Assembly: GCF_000143535.2 (NCBI RefSeq)
Contig: NC_037314.1
Location: 992,001-1,056,000, forward strand
Origin: Botrytis cinerea B05.10
Taxonomy: Eukaryota > Ascomycota > Leotiomycetes > Helotiales > Sclerotiniaceae
DNA: 64,000 bases
Direction: 5' to 3'
Numbering within the stretch: the stretch's first letter is position 1; each line of letters begins with the position of its first letter. Both the position numbers and the translations under genes were made by a program. Below, piece by piece: positions 46,465 to 59,806 of the stretch. Under the pieces are notes generated by a model. It made no database searches. It was not told where the DNA came from and worked only from the letters and a program-made list of their open reading frames with translations.

Positions 46465-48488
46465 AACTTCTTCATTCTGTAGGCTCATCCTGACAAGCTC
46501 AATAGCGTTTTCAGACACATCTGATCAGACTGATTTATGTCCAAATTCAAAGGATAAAATTAAGCTTCATGGAAAATGCACAGCGATCTGCTTATTGACC
46601 AGCCGACATTTGACGAAATTTTGATCTTCACGAACGAAAACTACCAGAAAGCCTAGTCTAGATTGCTCCTTCACTTCTTCACTGCAAGACAACTCTTTCC
46701 ATTCTGTTTAAAGCATTCAGCAAATATTTCTCTCTCCACCAGTGTATCTCGACTTCAGCATGATCAATGCATATTGAGATTGAACTTAGCGTTACAGAAA
46801 TCCGAGTTTTTGATACAGTTTTGCAGAACAATTCCAAGTTCTGAAAGCGCAAGTTGCTCGCCATGCGATGATTTTCTACCTCGATGAATTTCCAGGACTA
46901 TAGTCTATACAACAATTGAGCTATTCTCGCGCAGATATGGCTGCGGTATAATCTAGCAGATCCAATCAATTGAGATTCTGCGAGCCGATCGTCTTGTCCT
47001 GTTCGAAATCAGGCTATCAGCTCTGGTTAGCGCAGTGCAATTCTGTCGTTCCTTCCATTCGGAGTGACTCAAAAAGTCCATCTCCATCGACATTCGAAGA
47101 TTTTGATCTTTGAACTGAACTTGAAAGCTTGATGTGGAACTTCCGCATGAAGCTTGACTTGGCAGCCAAAAACTACTCGTCTATTTTCGCTGCTAGTAAA
47201 GTAAAGGTTTCGGCAGGTTCAAAAAGTTGTCAAGTACCTGGGAATGCAGCCATGGTTACGTGGTGAGATGGAGCTTACTACGATGAACTTGATGTGAAAA
47301 TGTAGTATAATCTGTGAAGCGTCATCGACCGACATCTCGTTTTCCCCTCACGTCAACCAAACGATCCCCCGCGCTTCCTCTGAAAGATCAGCGTAGTCAA
47401 GTTTATCCACACACACAAGTGATCTACTGTTCAATTTCTGGAATCGAACGATTCTCAGCCATCACTAGGCTACGCTGACGAGCCTACAGCAAGATGCTAA
47501 ACTCCCTATGAGCCAAAATCAGAAGCCAGAATGCACAAATACGAGCACCCTGGAACGCTCACTCGTATCCATAAACGAGGAGTACAGAAAGCCTTCCACT
47601 ATCAAAATCGTATGTTCAAAGAAGTGAGATGGATCAATCTGTAACTTTGTATGTTAAAAAGTAGGAAGCAAAGCTACTAGTTCCATCACCGCAAACAAGC
47701 AATCATGACTCTTAAAAGCGTGGCACTGGCACCTGAGATCGAAGAGACCCAAGGAGAGAATTGGGCTCGTTGAGTTTATGGTGAATTGAATGGGGAAAGA
47801 AAAAGAAAAAAAAAACACTGAAGCCATTTCTATTGGTATCACGTTGCCTTTCCGAACTTTGAGCCCGGAGGCATTCAACAGTATCTCGGTCCAAGGAAAA
47901 TTCCGGAGTTGGAGAAAAAAAAAAAAAAGACAAAATAAAAGTAAGGGTGTGATTTCTCAACACACATAGGAATACAAAGACTTGTTTCTATTCCTGCACA
48001 GTTCATTCCATCTATCATTGCGCTGCGACGAGAGAGCTGCTCGACTCTACTCATCCATGCGATGGGTTTATTGAGCGCGTTCCGTGAATCACAACAAAAA
48101 CTCAAGTTTTGATCAAAGGAACAGTAGTATTAGATTATCAATATGATAGAACATCACGATCAAAACAGCTCGAAAGAACTTTGAAAAGTATCTTTCTATT
48201 CATACTATAAAGAGCTGTTAAGTAAAGAAGCTTAAAGGTATTAATCATTGCACCGATTGGCAGCTAGGACTTGGATCGACAATACGAGGATACAACAATG
48301 ACAGTAAGATACAGTGACGCGTGTTATCTAACAACATGTACGGGAATACTTTCAGTGGAGGAGGCAATAATGATTACTTTTGCAAGACAAACTATATGAC
48401 TGACTATCACGGACTGCCGAGCACTTGATAACCATTAAGGATCTACCATGGGATTGTACTCGAGACGTTAAATCTATGACAAGCAGTA

Positions 48489-49394
48489 TCATTTCTGAAG
48501 ATTCTTGAGCAAAAGCTCAGCCTCTTCCCAACTCTCAAACAGATACTCATTTGAGTCCGCTTGGAATCAATCTCAGAATTTCAGCATACTTATCCCGAAC
48601 TCTCCCATTTCCCTTGCTGTGCCCCTCAAATTTTCTTCCCGGCACGACAATCTCTATCTAACCCCTCCCGCCTTTCCCACATCTAATCCCAATCAACACC
48701 CGAACCCCTCAACATCCAGACGTATCAATCCCGCCCATCAATGCCTCTTCCCTCTCACCGTGTAACTATCAAGGGAACCTACATCCCATCCAGATCACCC
48801 CCACAAACCATCCGCAACAAGCGACCGCAAAAGCACCCCGAGACGAATATAGACAGACAAGCAGTGACAAACCTCGATGCAGAAGACCCTATAGCCCACC
48901 TCTCCACCCACGCCCTGCGCATTTCCGTTCCCCAAACAAAGACAAGATAAGACAACCACATCTTCTCTCCCCATAAAATGAGGTGACCAACGTCACACAT
49001 TCGTGGAACAGCGACCCATCAATCAAGCGACCTCATTTCGGCTTCCGCGCAACCAATCTTTCAAATCCCAACGCTGTACTTCTTTCCACAATCCAAAAAG
49101 ATACACGACTCCAACGCCCCTCCGCCTAGAAACGCCATTCCCGATTCCCCGAATACCGAGCTCCTCCAGATCTGGTCCCATATTATCGCGTTTCCTCAAC
49201 ATATAACAATCGATCGTTGGTACAAAGACTACGGATTATTCACTCGACGTGACGTTGAACTAAACATTGCATCCCACTCACCATCGAGATGCAATCCGCC
49301 CACGGGTCCACCAGCAAATTCTCCTTGTGTTCGCGAATTCCGTGCCACAATTACAAAGAGCGAGATCCACCCAACCGCCTCACTATCCATCTAG
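48489..49394 (+). pseudogene. coding-like relic, family not recognised
   Basis: Three protein-like frames follow one another on the plus strand. The first (about 48515-48660) contains LGINLRISAYLSRTLPFPLL and ends at TAA. The second is an ATG frame at 48741-48950 (MPLPSHRVTIKGTYIPSRS). The third runs from a TGA near 48984 to TAG 49392-49394, about 135 codons without an ATG. It is strikingly protein-like (FQIPTLYFFPQSKKIHDSN, LLQIWSHIIAFPQHITIDRW, YKDYGLFTRRDVELNI). No clean introns join them in frame by eye, so I read this as a decayed or misassembled gene, with the third part best preserved. It could also be the final exon of a gene whose junctions I missed. Confidence 0.35.
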
Positions 49395-52300
49395 TATGGC
49401 GATCCCGACGCCGTGTCCAACAGTAATTTGACGCTGATTGAAAATTCGAACCTGTTCTATGTAACCACGTGTGACGCACCCCACGCCTCCACTTCCCCTC
49501 CAAAAATCAAGGTTTAAACTTTTCCACAAAGTTGAGCTAAAAGTTGCCATCATGCTCTGTGCTGTGTTGTTATCGTCAAGAAATGTACCAAACAAGTAAA
49601 ATCCATGCTTAAATCTCCGTACAACATACAATGATGTACATTACATACATACAAAATGGCGTAATTCGTGTGTACCCCCACCGCGTTGTACTCGCGTCCG
49701 TCCGTAGCTCCCGCAAAGACTGCGAGTTACGCTCGCCCGCCCAAAGCGAGAGAAGAAGTGAGAAAACTCCGTTACAGAACACGAAACGCTATCGTACATT
49801 GACCGATGATCTGGTGATCAATTACTTCATGTAGAATATCTGTTTGGTAACGCAAGCTCTGTCATTCCAAGCCTATCTATGCCGCCCTATTCCTCCTCGT
49901 CCCATCTATCTCGGCAGCATGGAAATCTTCAATCTGAAAGTAAACTTTCCAATCCGTTTACCCCGCAAGGCATGTAAAGCGCCCTCGCCCCTCGCCTCGC
50001 CCCGCAATTTGCACCATTTCGGCTTTACATGCATAGACCAGGTTACCTTGATGCATATCTTCACATTTACAACACGCGGAGACGGTAGACAAACCGGAGC
50101 CTTGTATTGGTACTTTCCTTTGCGCCATATTGGCATGATGATGATATGACATAATAAGACCACACTGTGTCTGTACCTTGTATCGTGTACCTTTCACTTC
50201 CCTATCTTCATCACGCAGACCGAAACCCCCTGGTCGCAGACAAGTACCTGCAGCCAAACTCCGCTAAAAGTGGTGCCAGCGTGCACGACCTCTGTTGGTG
50301 GGGAAACGTATCATACCATCATATCATATCATACCATGCCATCATCTAATATAGGGCTTTTCTATCCTTCGGTACCACTAAGACATGGAAATGGTATGGA
50401 AATCTACTTTTCCCCATCTCATCAGGATGTGAAACTGCTGCCTAGAAGTACCGATATTTCAATGGGCAAACGAGGCAGTGATACAACAGGACTTGCAGTG
50501 CTTCTTTCGGAGGCACAACGACAATTATTGTAGCCGGCCTGAATCTCGATCCAAATCTATCAAGTTCGGTCGAAAGGACCTGGTAAGCCCAATGCAGACT
50601 CTCTTCGAAGGTTTCATCAAAAATATCTTCATGGACGTCTGATTTAGATCCCGCAAGACCGACGAGATGTTTTGTGCGCCGAAATTTCCTTGTACGTGCG
50701 GCTGAGTGAAACCATACGCACAGCGCCTGGGAGAAGACTTCCTTGATATCAACGAGTGTGAGACAACGAATCTACCGGTCAATCAGAGATAGCCACATTT
50801 CAAGGCGTAAATTTCTGATTTGCTTTAGAAACATATGTCAGCCTGAAGATATGCGTGAGTCGTCTATTTGGAAAGCCATGGCAAGATCGGCAAACTATAT
50901 TCCTCCTTGAGCACTCCTTCAGTGACTAGCTTCACCACGATACACGTTTCTTCTTCATCAGATTGGTAGGCGCAGTAGCGAACCTCGTCTAATGCGTGAC
51001 TTGGCCATCGTACTTCTCTTGAGATAATCTATTATGGGGCGTAGGAGACTTGCAGCTAGTCGAGCAAGGTGATTCGGGTGGTCACATTGCGAAATTGGAA
51101 TATATCTAGAAAATGCGATCTATCAGATGCATCACGCAGCGAAATGAAAAAGAGCACCCACATTTGCATGTGCAGAACAAACTCGCGAAAGCATCATTGG
51201 AGGAATCTTTCTTTTGTGATGATGAGGGGTAACCCTTAACTCTCGTAGAAGGGGACATTAATAGCCTGTCATGCATTAAGCACATTCCCATAATAAATCA
51301 TCATCTGCAGTCTGCTGGAGAATTTTCTTGGATTAAAAATAAACGTCAAACTCGGTGGAGATGAAAACAAAATCGGCTCGGGAAGCTACGTCTTGCTGCA
51401 TGCTCATGCGGTAGAAACCATTTCGGGAACATAACCATGTCATTCTCTGCATGGAGAATTATGAGGAAATAGTTATCCGCGACATCCGCCAGTTATCCTA
51501 ATTGGACTGCCAATATTGATGCTTTCGTGCGAGAATCGAGCAAGTAAGCAGAAATCTATCATTTATTTTGATCCTCCTCTCTTCACCCATTAGCCAGTAA
51601 ATATGACCTAGAGAAGGATCTCTGTAGAGGCACAATCATCAACAAGGATTGGCTAAGAGATGCAACTAAGCAATCTAATTTCGGTGCTGGTTTAATTTCA
51701 ATATACATGTATATGTATCCGCCTTCACGGTGTGCAGAAATACGTTGCAAGACGACGGTCATGATGCTGTATTTGACATGAAAGTGATGTAAATACGCCG
51801 GATGCCACGGCTATAATGACTGTTTGTAGGGGTTTTAGCCTTCCATTTGTTCTGCGTATAAACACACTTGCGTTGAAATATAGATGAAATGGAATGCGCG
51901 TACCCGTTGTATGATAACACGCAGTATGTTGCGTGAAGTTATACATCCATCATGTGATTTTGGTCGTATACTTCAACACGAGGATGTGCAGGTACCTTGC
52001 TTCTCCTTCTCCTTGTCTTCACCCTTGCTGCTTTCCAGCACTGGCAGATATGCTGTAACCCCCCTGATGTAACTGGACCACATGCGCCCCTGCTACTCCA
52101 ACATTGGGGGCCAAAATATGAACTTTTCTGGGATTGTGAGCCCTCAGCCTGGTCTTCTGGCCGGCCAGTACCCTCTCGAGGATGTACTGCCCCGCTAGAT
52201 GCTTCTGCAAATTGAACAACATAAAATTGTGCGAGCCGTGGATCGTGATATGGTTCCAGGGCGCATCGCACACTCACAAATTAAATTATAGTTGTGGGTA

Positions 52301-54374
52301 AAGAAACGAAATGTTCTCCCCAGATATTTCTCCGTACATTTCAAGGTTCCTACAATGTTCTAGGATTGTCGGTGGGGGGGGGAGGGGATTGGTATCCAAT
52401 TTGTCCGATGAAACGAAAATGAGATGATGATGCTTGCTTGCTTGCGTACGGACGAGGGGTTATCTAGCGCACGGCGGCATCAAACGGTAGAGTACCACTG
52501 TAGATCAAACAAAACATGTGGGCGCAGGGTTTCAATATCCAAGGGTTTTCATCGAAAAAGCTTCCAGAAAGATTCGAGAAGCGGTTGCCGTTGGTCTCGT
52601 AACAAAAAACGGCTTGGAAACTTCAATGTTCCAGAGTTGATTGAGTGGCATGATTGGCCCATTCTATAGAACTGGCCGCGCAATAGAAACAATATACCAA
52701 GTCCCTCAAGTAAGTACTCCGTAATATCCAGAGAGTTGGTTCGTAACATACAGATTAATTAATTAGACAGGATGGATCATTGTTGACGAGAAATTAAATC
52801 ATGATCATGGATCAGGGAATTCTACTAGAGGCAACCTTATAGAAGCCAAAGCCGGCATGCCTGACTGTCTGTTGGCATCAGCATTCAAACAGCTTGCTAA
52901 CACCGTGGAAGGATCATGCCATGCTTCCTGGTGCCTTGTCGCTGGAGGGGAAAACGTAAGATGTTGGAAAGCGGATGCGCAGTTGAACAGTTCGAAAGCG
53001 TCTTACGATGTGTGTTGACGCAATGCTGTATGAGATACGACTCAGCTTTCTTCCCAGGGGCTGGATACCTCTTGAGACCGTACTCGTACTGAAGTGAACG
53101 TTGTCCTGCCCAGCATCTCGAAGGATCTTCCTGGGCGCAACGGAAACTTTAGAGTTCCCGCTCGCAAGGAGAAAGAAAGCTTGTACATGCAGACAGGATT
53201 TGCCTCGGATCGGTTGGCTGAATGTACTGTACACAGACAGTGTGCTCGTTCTATCCCGTAACTGCATCGAATGATGCCAAGTACGTAGCATGCAGTTACA
53301 GTGTCGTAAGTACTGGTATTACATATGTAGAAGCAGGAGGGGGTGCTTTTGGCGTTACATTGCTGAATGCCGTTCTCTTGGCCGCATATCTCGCCGTTTG
53401 GAGCTTCAAGAAGCCACTGAGATGGCAGGTATATCCCTCAAATAAGACAGAGTACATGTCGCCGAGTGTATATTGAGTCGTATCAGATACGCCGAACGCC
53501 ATGGGTTGGAACAATTTCACATCCATTCAAGGAAAACAACAGTCCATCATCAGTAAGCAATAATGTCACCCCTAGATACAGTCAATACAGATGGTAGTAG
53601 GACTTGCCGTTTGGACGTGTTTTTTTTTTGATTGCGCCTCGGCGAGATTATGTATGATGTCGACATTGCATGACAAAAAGATCCAGCAGGCCCTGTGTGT
53701 TCCTTGGTAATGTAACTCTCGGGCAATCTTTCTCCAAGTACAGGAAGGTACGAATGTACATATCGTATGAATCTTCATTTACAACAGTCACGAGCTCATT
53801 CTCGTCTCCACAGCCGGAGAGACTCGAACAGATTGGTCCCGTATTTTATTTTCGGTTCTGTTCTATTGTCACCCCTTTCGCAACAGTGCACGGAGAGAAG
53901 GGGGAAGGGGGAAGGGAGAAGGAAGAAGGAAGAAGGAATTATAAACGTTGCGTGTGGACTAAAACAGGGCTTACGCTGTACCGAAATGGGACCAAAACCG
54001 GTGTGGGAAGGGCCTTGCATATCGATTTTCCCCCGAGAATCCAATAGAAGGAAAAAAGAAAAGTTGGAGAGAAGGAAGGAAGGGGGGGCATTGTGCTTCT
54101 AAAATTCGATATCATTCTTATTAATAGTGTAGGTAGTCGGTCTATTTGCAGGAGAGAAAAAACAGGCCGGAATTGACTATTAGCGAAGCCCTTTGACAAT
54201 CCAATTGTTCCATTTCAATTTAAACAAGAAAAAGAATCAAAATTCTAAATAGCGTAATAACTGAAGATTGTTTGCAGGATTTGTTTGGTACCATTGACTC
54301 TCATAATTTCATTTGTGGCTGATTTATTATAGCATTTGTTGAGTGTTCAATTTTGGCATCTTTTTTCTGTTATG

Positions 54375-54490
54375 TAGTATTGATAGTATTGATAGTATTG
54401 ATAGTATAGGTGTATAGGTGTATAGGTGTATAGGTGTATAGGTCTATAGGTGGTTAGATAATATCAGTAGTATAGGTAGTATAGGTAGTA
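54375..54490. repeat. compound microsatellite (TAGTATTGA)n and (GTATAGGT)n
   Basis: About four units of a nine-base TAGTATTGA-type repeat pass into about five units of the eight-base GTATAGGT, with degenerate GTATAGGTA units at the end. Confidence 0.85.
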
Positions 54491-56431
54491 CCCCGGATAC
54501 GAGATTGAGACAACATGTTTTCCTATACATCAATCTATGCCTTGGCCAATAAGCTTTCAAGACTCTCCTTCTCAACGAGATTTACCCAAGATGTTTTGCA
54601 AAGATTTCCCTTCCTCTTGCCCAAACATTGGCATTTCCATTCAGGACAGATTCAGGCCAGCACATTTTGAGTCTTTCAAAGAGATTATCTCATGCTCGCA
54701 ACCCCCACCATCCGATCCACTTGCATTGGTCTACTCTTCGCATTCGGACGTCGTACCTGGTTTGCTCAACCTTCCAAGGCTTCAACCTAACATGCCAACC
54801 CTCTTGGACGTGTAGCTTTCTTACAAATTCAGCCTTAGCCTGGTGCGTTTGATCCGAATCCCGAGCATCCTGCCTCCAGCAGTGTAGAAGCTATTTTACC
54901 AACTCACTCACAAGCTAATAAGATGGAAGGAAACAATAAAAAGGACCATCGTGGGGCGTGCGACTCTCGTGATGATGAAACAATCTTGTTCGTTGCCCTT
55001 GCCAAGAGCTGTGAGCTGAGGAAGAATTTTCTATCGGGGCTTCCACGCATCGTATCATGGTATCCAAATGCCAAAACAGCGCCCGCCAGATCCTGCCACG
55101 CAGCCTGACTTGGCTGCACTGCACAGAGCGCGAATTGTACCGAGGTACGTCAAAGCTACCGATCCATCTTCATCCGTTGTTTTTAGACTGCGTGCATATT
55201 GACTGGTTGATGAGTTGCCGCTAACTCACTTGACACTATTATTCAATGTACCAATGTTATATGTCATCTCGGGTGGTTAGGTCTTGAAAATGTTTCATTC
55301 TCCTAGAAACTACTGAAATCACTAGAATCTCTCGACTCGAGCAATAGAGGGAAATCATGCTCCGGATGGGACACGGCATCAGCGGAACTATTAGATTATT
55401 TAAAAATAACCTTTCCTTAGTAATATCCAATTTACCTTCTTGTCGGGTAGGATCATCCACGCCCTGAGATTAATCTCCAAGGGCTAATCAGCAAAAGACG
55501 ATTTCTGCCAAACCCAGAATCCGATGAAAAATAACCGAATTTAATGCTTCGATCCTTCTCCCCTGATTACAAGGGCGCCCCATGATGCACATGGGTTATA
55601 CATTCAATAGGGAGGTCTCACCTCGTAATCTGTTGAAGCAATCCAAGGCATCGACTAATCAGCAACCTGGGATGAGCAGACAAGGCGAAACATCAATGCT
55701 GCGTTTTTGGCTTACATGCCATGAAAATTACATACGATGCAGGGAACATAGCACATGGGGCAAGCATCAGCTTTCTTTTGATGGGCGGCATCTGCGACGT
55801 CTATTGGCTGAGGGACGAAGGAGGTTTGAGCCTTATGACGGAAGGTTCCTGACTTCCTTGAACCGTTATGCTGATCGATACGCCGGCGTGTTTTTGGCTG
55901 AAATGGGATAGGGAAGGCTGCTTGCTCCCTTGCGCTTGGGTGGAATGGGAGGCAGGCTCAGACAGGCTCATACGTGAATTGAATGGGTCGTGCAAGAAAT
56001 CACGAGGCGCAAATGCGATTTAGACATGATGTGTTTAGGAGGCATGTATGTACGCTTGCTAGATAGATAGTGTGTAGAGACAACACCGAAGAGGAGTCAA
56101 ACCTCGCCAGTCCCGAGTGAACATGGCCGTGTTCAGGTCGCATTGAGATTGAGGGGCAAGAGGGGAAACGCTGTATAGATTACTCTATCGAGGTTATCGA
56201 TGCTGCACCGTCGCTCCACTCTTGTACAGGATGCGAAGTGAGAGAGAGGGTAGAAGCTCCGTCCGTACCGTACACACACGATGGATTCAAGCAAGCGTCG
56301 AAATATACTTTAGATCCCAAGTGACCTCGAGGTGATCCATGGTGAATGCGCGCAAATGCAGATATTTACCTGTGAGCTCCACCTCCGAAGTCCGACAGCG
56401 ATGGGAAAAATGGCACTTGGACACGAGAAGG

Positions 56432-56454
56432 TTTTTTTTTTTTTTTTTTTTTTT
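56432..56454. repeat. poly-T tract (23 T)
   Basis: Uninterrupted T run followed by CTTTTC. Confidence 0.85.
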
Positions 56455-56498
56455 CTTTTCATGGTCCATTATCGCTCGTCTTATCTCCATAGAATCTT

Positions 56499-56519
56499 GC
56501 TGCTGCTGCTGCTGCTGCT
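56499..56519. repeat. (CTG)n trinucleotide repeat
   Basis: Seven tandem TGC units. It lies 45 bp from the poly-T tract and not in a supported gene. Confidence 0.85.
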
Positions 56520-56724
56520 CCGTAAACTTCATGCATGGACGTCCTTACTCTCTAGTGCCCTTGGATACATCTCTAACCTTATCCATCTTTTCCAAGCGCG
56601 TCATGTTATGTCCAGGTAGGTAGCCTGTCAGTCACAACCTTGCTTGCTTGCAAGCTTGCCAGCTTCGACGCTGGGTTACGGAGACTACTGAGAGGAAGTC
56701 GCATAGCTAGTAGACAAGCACGGG

Positions 56725-56740
56725 AAAAAAAAAAAAAAAA
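56725..56740. repeat. poly-A tract (16 A)
   Basis: Uninterrupted A run about 30 bp before the ATCT repeat. Confidence 0.85.
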
Positions 56741-56772
56741 TACGTGTGATATTTTCGTAGCGTACGGGATGG

Positions 56773-56788
56773 ATCTATCTATCGATCG

Positions 56789-56820
<32 letters not shown>
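56773..56820. repeat. (ATCT)n tetranucleotide repeat
   Basis: About twelve ATCT units with two ATCG variants near the left end. Confidence 0.9.
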
Positions 56821-57680
56821 GTGTCCACGGTGATGTTCCGACTGTAATCAAACCGCGTCGCAGACCATGACCTCCTCCCCCCGAGCGACACAGTGCGGAT
56901 CGCATCCTTTCGACGCCAAGCGTGAGGACGACGAAACGAGAGAGCACTGTGCCGATTTGGTACTCGCAAAGACCCGAGAAGGGCTGGCAGATGGGTCTGT
57001 TCTAATTACCTGTGGTCTCGTGAGTGACTCTTCTGCAGCGCAAGTCAGTCGATATCCTGTGTGCAGCGGTTGCACGATGGATATTCGAAGCGGTGAAGGA
57101 TGGGGGTGAGAAACATATGGATGGGATGATTCGGCGTGATGTGATGGGGGAGAATATGTTGCTTGCTCGAGAGGTGCGCGAGGGGTAATGGGACATAATT
57201 GGACCCCGTTGATAGCACCGTGTGTGCCAACGAAGCAAAATGCTTCGTCGGCTTGGATTTCATGATTGATTCCCAATGCCAACGTTCGATGCCATGTTCC
57301 TACTTTTTTTTCTTTCCCTACCTCACCTGTGCGTCACTGTCCCCCTGCTGATGAATGTGACCACGAGACCTGCTTTATCACAGGTGAGCAGCGTCTATGT
57401 TTCTTGCGGCGCGATACTGGAACACGTTCGGGGGGGGGTTCGGTTGGTTGTTGATGGGATGGGATAAGATGGGATAAGATGGGATTGATGGGATTACTGG
57501 AGTGGAAAATGCTGTGGCAGTGAAAGAACGACAGGGGGAGCAGAAATTGTGGTCTGCAGCGAGTAACATCATTGCAGCGTTTCCTGTGCGCATTGCACTG
57601 CGCAATTGACGGTGTAAATGATGAGACGATGAGACCGCCTGTTGATCTTCCTCCTGGTCCCCTTCTTCTTGGGAACTTGA

Positions 57681-57692
57681 GGGGGGGGGGGG
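57681..57692. repeat. poly-G tract (12 G)
   Basis: G run followed by GAGGGGGAGG; purine-rich, G-quadruplex-prone. Confidence 0.8.
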
Positions 57693-58720
57693 AGAGGGGG
57701 AGGATTCATTCGGCGTCAGATCCCCATCGCGATACATGCACGCAATAGTATAGTTGGCTGTGAGAGTTTGGGTTTTGCTTCTGTTCAATTTGCCCACGAC
57801 ACACGGGTGCTCCAGAAAAAGGATGGGATATTATTGATTGTGTAGCCCCCGAATGCTAATGCTTATTGACGTTGCTATTTCCAGTTGAAGCAATTGATCT
57901 TGGGATTCTAACCTGCTTTGACATTGACATGCGTGTTGAGATTACTCACGAGAGTACATCACATCTACTTCGAGTACAGTCAAATACACGTTGCTCTCCT
58001 CGTGCCCTCGTGCCTTAGATTTGCAACCCCCTTCTCCAGCCCCAGCCATCCCCCGTGAAGTCAAGATAATCTCACTACCTGTACCCAGCTATCGGAGCTT
58101 GTCCCATACCGTCTCTCGACCCTCCAATTTACGATTTGCATCTATTCCGAACCATTCGTCGCGAGCCTTGTTCCCTGTCCCTCGAACCCTCCAGCTGCGA
58201 TCGACACACCATAGGCTCCAACGGACCAGACGGGAGGAAGCTCAAAGTCAAACCAAACCTCCAGGCTTATTAACCTTTGATTGTCGTACGTCGCCCTATC
58301 GCCCTACCCCTTCCCCTTACGAAGCACATCTGGAAAACAAAGACACGTTATATAGCGATTTACAGCACTCCACTTATATCACATGCACAAGGCGTAGTCA
58401 ACAGGCATCTCCAGCAGTCAGGAGTTGAAAGCCAGCATCTCGTCTCGTCTCGCGTCGTCTAGAAAAGGGACGTCGAAGCATCGATAAGAAGGAAGGGGAG
58501 ACCTAGCGATAGAAGAATTCGAGAAGACGGGAAAGAAAGAAAGAACGAACGAACAGAAGCCCCCCTCCCAAAGCAAAACCAAACATACTTTCCGGTCACG
58601 ACGAACCAGCCAACGATTGTGAAAATCCTCCAGTCAAGTAAAACATTTGTGGAAATCGCTCTCCACTTGCAATCATTTGATATCCATAGAAAAGCGAGAC
58701 CATTTTGGCGCATGGGCTGC

Positions 58721-58788
58721 TGACTGACTGACTGACTGACTGACTGACTGACTGACTGACTGACTGACTGGCTGGCTGGCTGGCTGGC
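58721..58788. repeat. (TGAC)n then (TGGC)n tetranucleotide repeats
   Basis: Twelve TGAC units pass directly into about five TGGC units; the second type looks derived from the first by A-to-G change. Frames here read as Ser-Gln-Val or Ala-Ser-Gln repeats and are artefacts of the DNA repeat. Confidence 0.9.
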
Positions 58789-59383
58789 GGAACGGTACGG
58801 TGCGACGTGCGAACGTTCCAATCTCCCCATCTACTTACGACCTTGACGGCAATTGATGGGATATCACGGATTTGCCGATTCACACGTTAATCTCTCTCTC
58901 TCCTGCTTATTGAATGGCTGACTGCGACATATTGAACCCCACACTTTTGATATTGCTTATTTCGGCCGCGACGCACTGTAGACCGACGAAGAAGTAGCAC
59001 ACAGGACGGCGCTCACATTAGCATACGTATGTATTTATTAGCAAATTGTTTTCTCCCGGCCAGCAAGTACTGTCAATCCAATCCCTGACTATCAATCGAG
59101 GGTGAAAGTTTAAAAGTATCCAGGTCTGTCGGGTCGGCTCCGTTATTACCTGGGTACTCACGTTAGGGTTCAGAGCATCGACGCGAAGCAGCCTTAAATC
59201 AGCCTGACCGTTCCATTCGGATTCATTGGCTGGCGTTGCTTGGTTAGCCCACACGGTTTGTCGGTCGTCGCTTGAGGGGGTCGGCATAGCGATACGGATT
59301 TATTACGCCATACGCTGTAGCACTATTATTACACTGTACCGTACTATAATTACAGTACTATAATTTACAGTACTATACTTAGT

Positions 59384-59562
59384 GTACTGTACTGTACTGT
59401 ACTGTACTGTACTGTACTATCCTATACTATACTATACTATACTATACTATACTATACTATACACACTACATACACACTACACACTACACACTACACACTA
59501 CACACTACACACTACACACTACACACTACACACTACACACTACACACTACACATACTACACA
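59384..59562. repeat. compound repeat (TGTAC)n, (TATAC)n, (ACACTAC)n
   Basis: About seven TGTAC units to 59418, then eight TATAC units (59423-59462), then about thirteen seven-base ACACTAC units to about 59560. Just before it (59341-59378) a TACAGTACTATAAT-like unit occurs three times. Confidence 0.9.
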
Positions 59563-59599
59563 CATTATACTACACTGTAAAGTTTGACTGTTGCTCACC

Positions 59600-59690
59600 A
59601 GATCACCAACCCACCAACCCACCAGCCCACCAGCCCACCAACCCTCCAGTCCAATCCACATCCACAACCACAACCACAACCACAACCCCA
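59600..59690. repeat. ACCCACC/CCACAA-rich repeat
   Basis: Tandem CCAACCCA/CCAGCCCA units followed by CCACAA units, all C/A-rich on the plus strand. Confidence 0.8.
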
Positions 59691-59780
59691 CAAACGCTTC
59701 CCAACACTGAACGAACGATTTCTTGGGCTCGCCATCGCCACCGAAGCAACTTGGTTCGTGTGGCTCAAATATCACACACC

Positions 59781-59806
59781 GATAGATAGATAGATAGATA
59801 GATAGC
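59781..59806. repeat. (GATA)n tetranucleotide repeat
   Basis: Six GATA units. These also contain the core bound by GATA factors, but the array form points to a microsatellite. Confidence 0.85.

Larger units (their letters stand above)
41019..48488. other. gene-poor region with dispersed short repeats, 7.5 kb
   Basis: No intact gene is supported. The region carries nine copies of the AGATRYGCAACA core (42.2-46.5 kb) and recurrent words such as GGGTAAATGAAGCTT (42828 and 46172) and ATGAAGCTTGACTT (46182 and 47147). A 20-bp palindrome lies at 44245-44264 and A-rich runs at about 47802-47817 and 47913-47928. The composition and fragmentary repetition suggest an old, decayed repetitive element or gene family rather than plain spacer. 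Confidence 0.55.

Noticed and set aside
52019..52273. 84-codon minus-strand frame with protein-like composition
   Set aside because: An overlapping minus-strand frame of 112 codons competes for the same region, and there is no domain or neighbouring exon in support.
53222..53476. ATG frame of 84 codons with one hydrophobic segment
   Set aside because: Could be a small membrane protein or exon, but I found no convincing splice partner or family signature. Kept out as unsupported.
56848..57282. 144-codon minus-strand frame
   Set aside because: It starts at TTG, is overlapped by open frames in both other minus frames and the plus strand, and no domain is visible.
57991..58428. 145-codon plus-strand frame
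   Set aside because: It has no ATG start and is Ser/Pro/Arg-rich from a C-rich strand; no domain pattern.
58596..58883. Ser-Gln-Val repeat protein on the minus strand
   Set aside because: The peptide repeat is a direct read-out of the TGAC/TGGC microsatellite, and more than one frame gives the same type of repeat.
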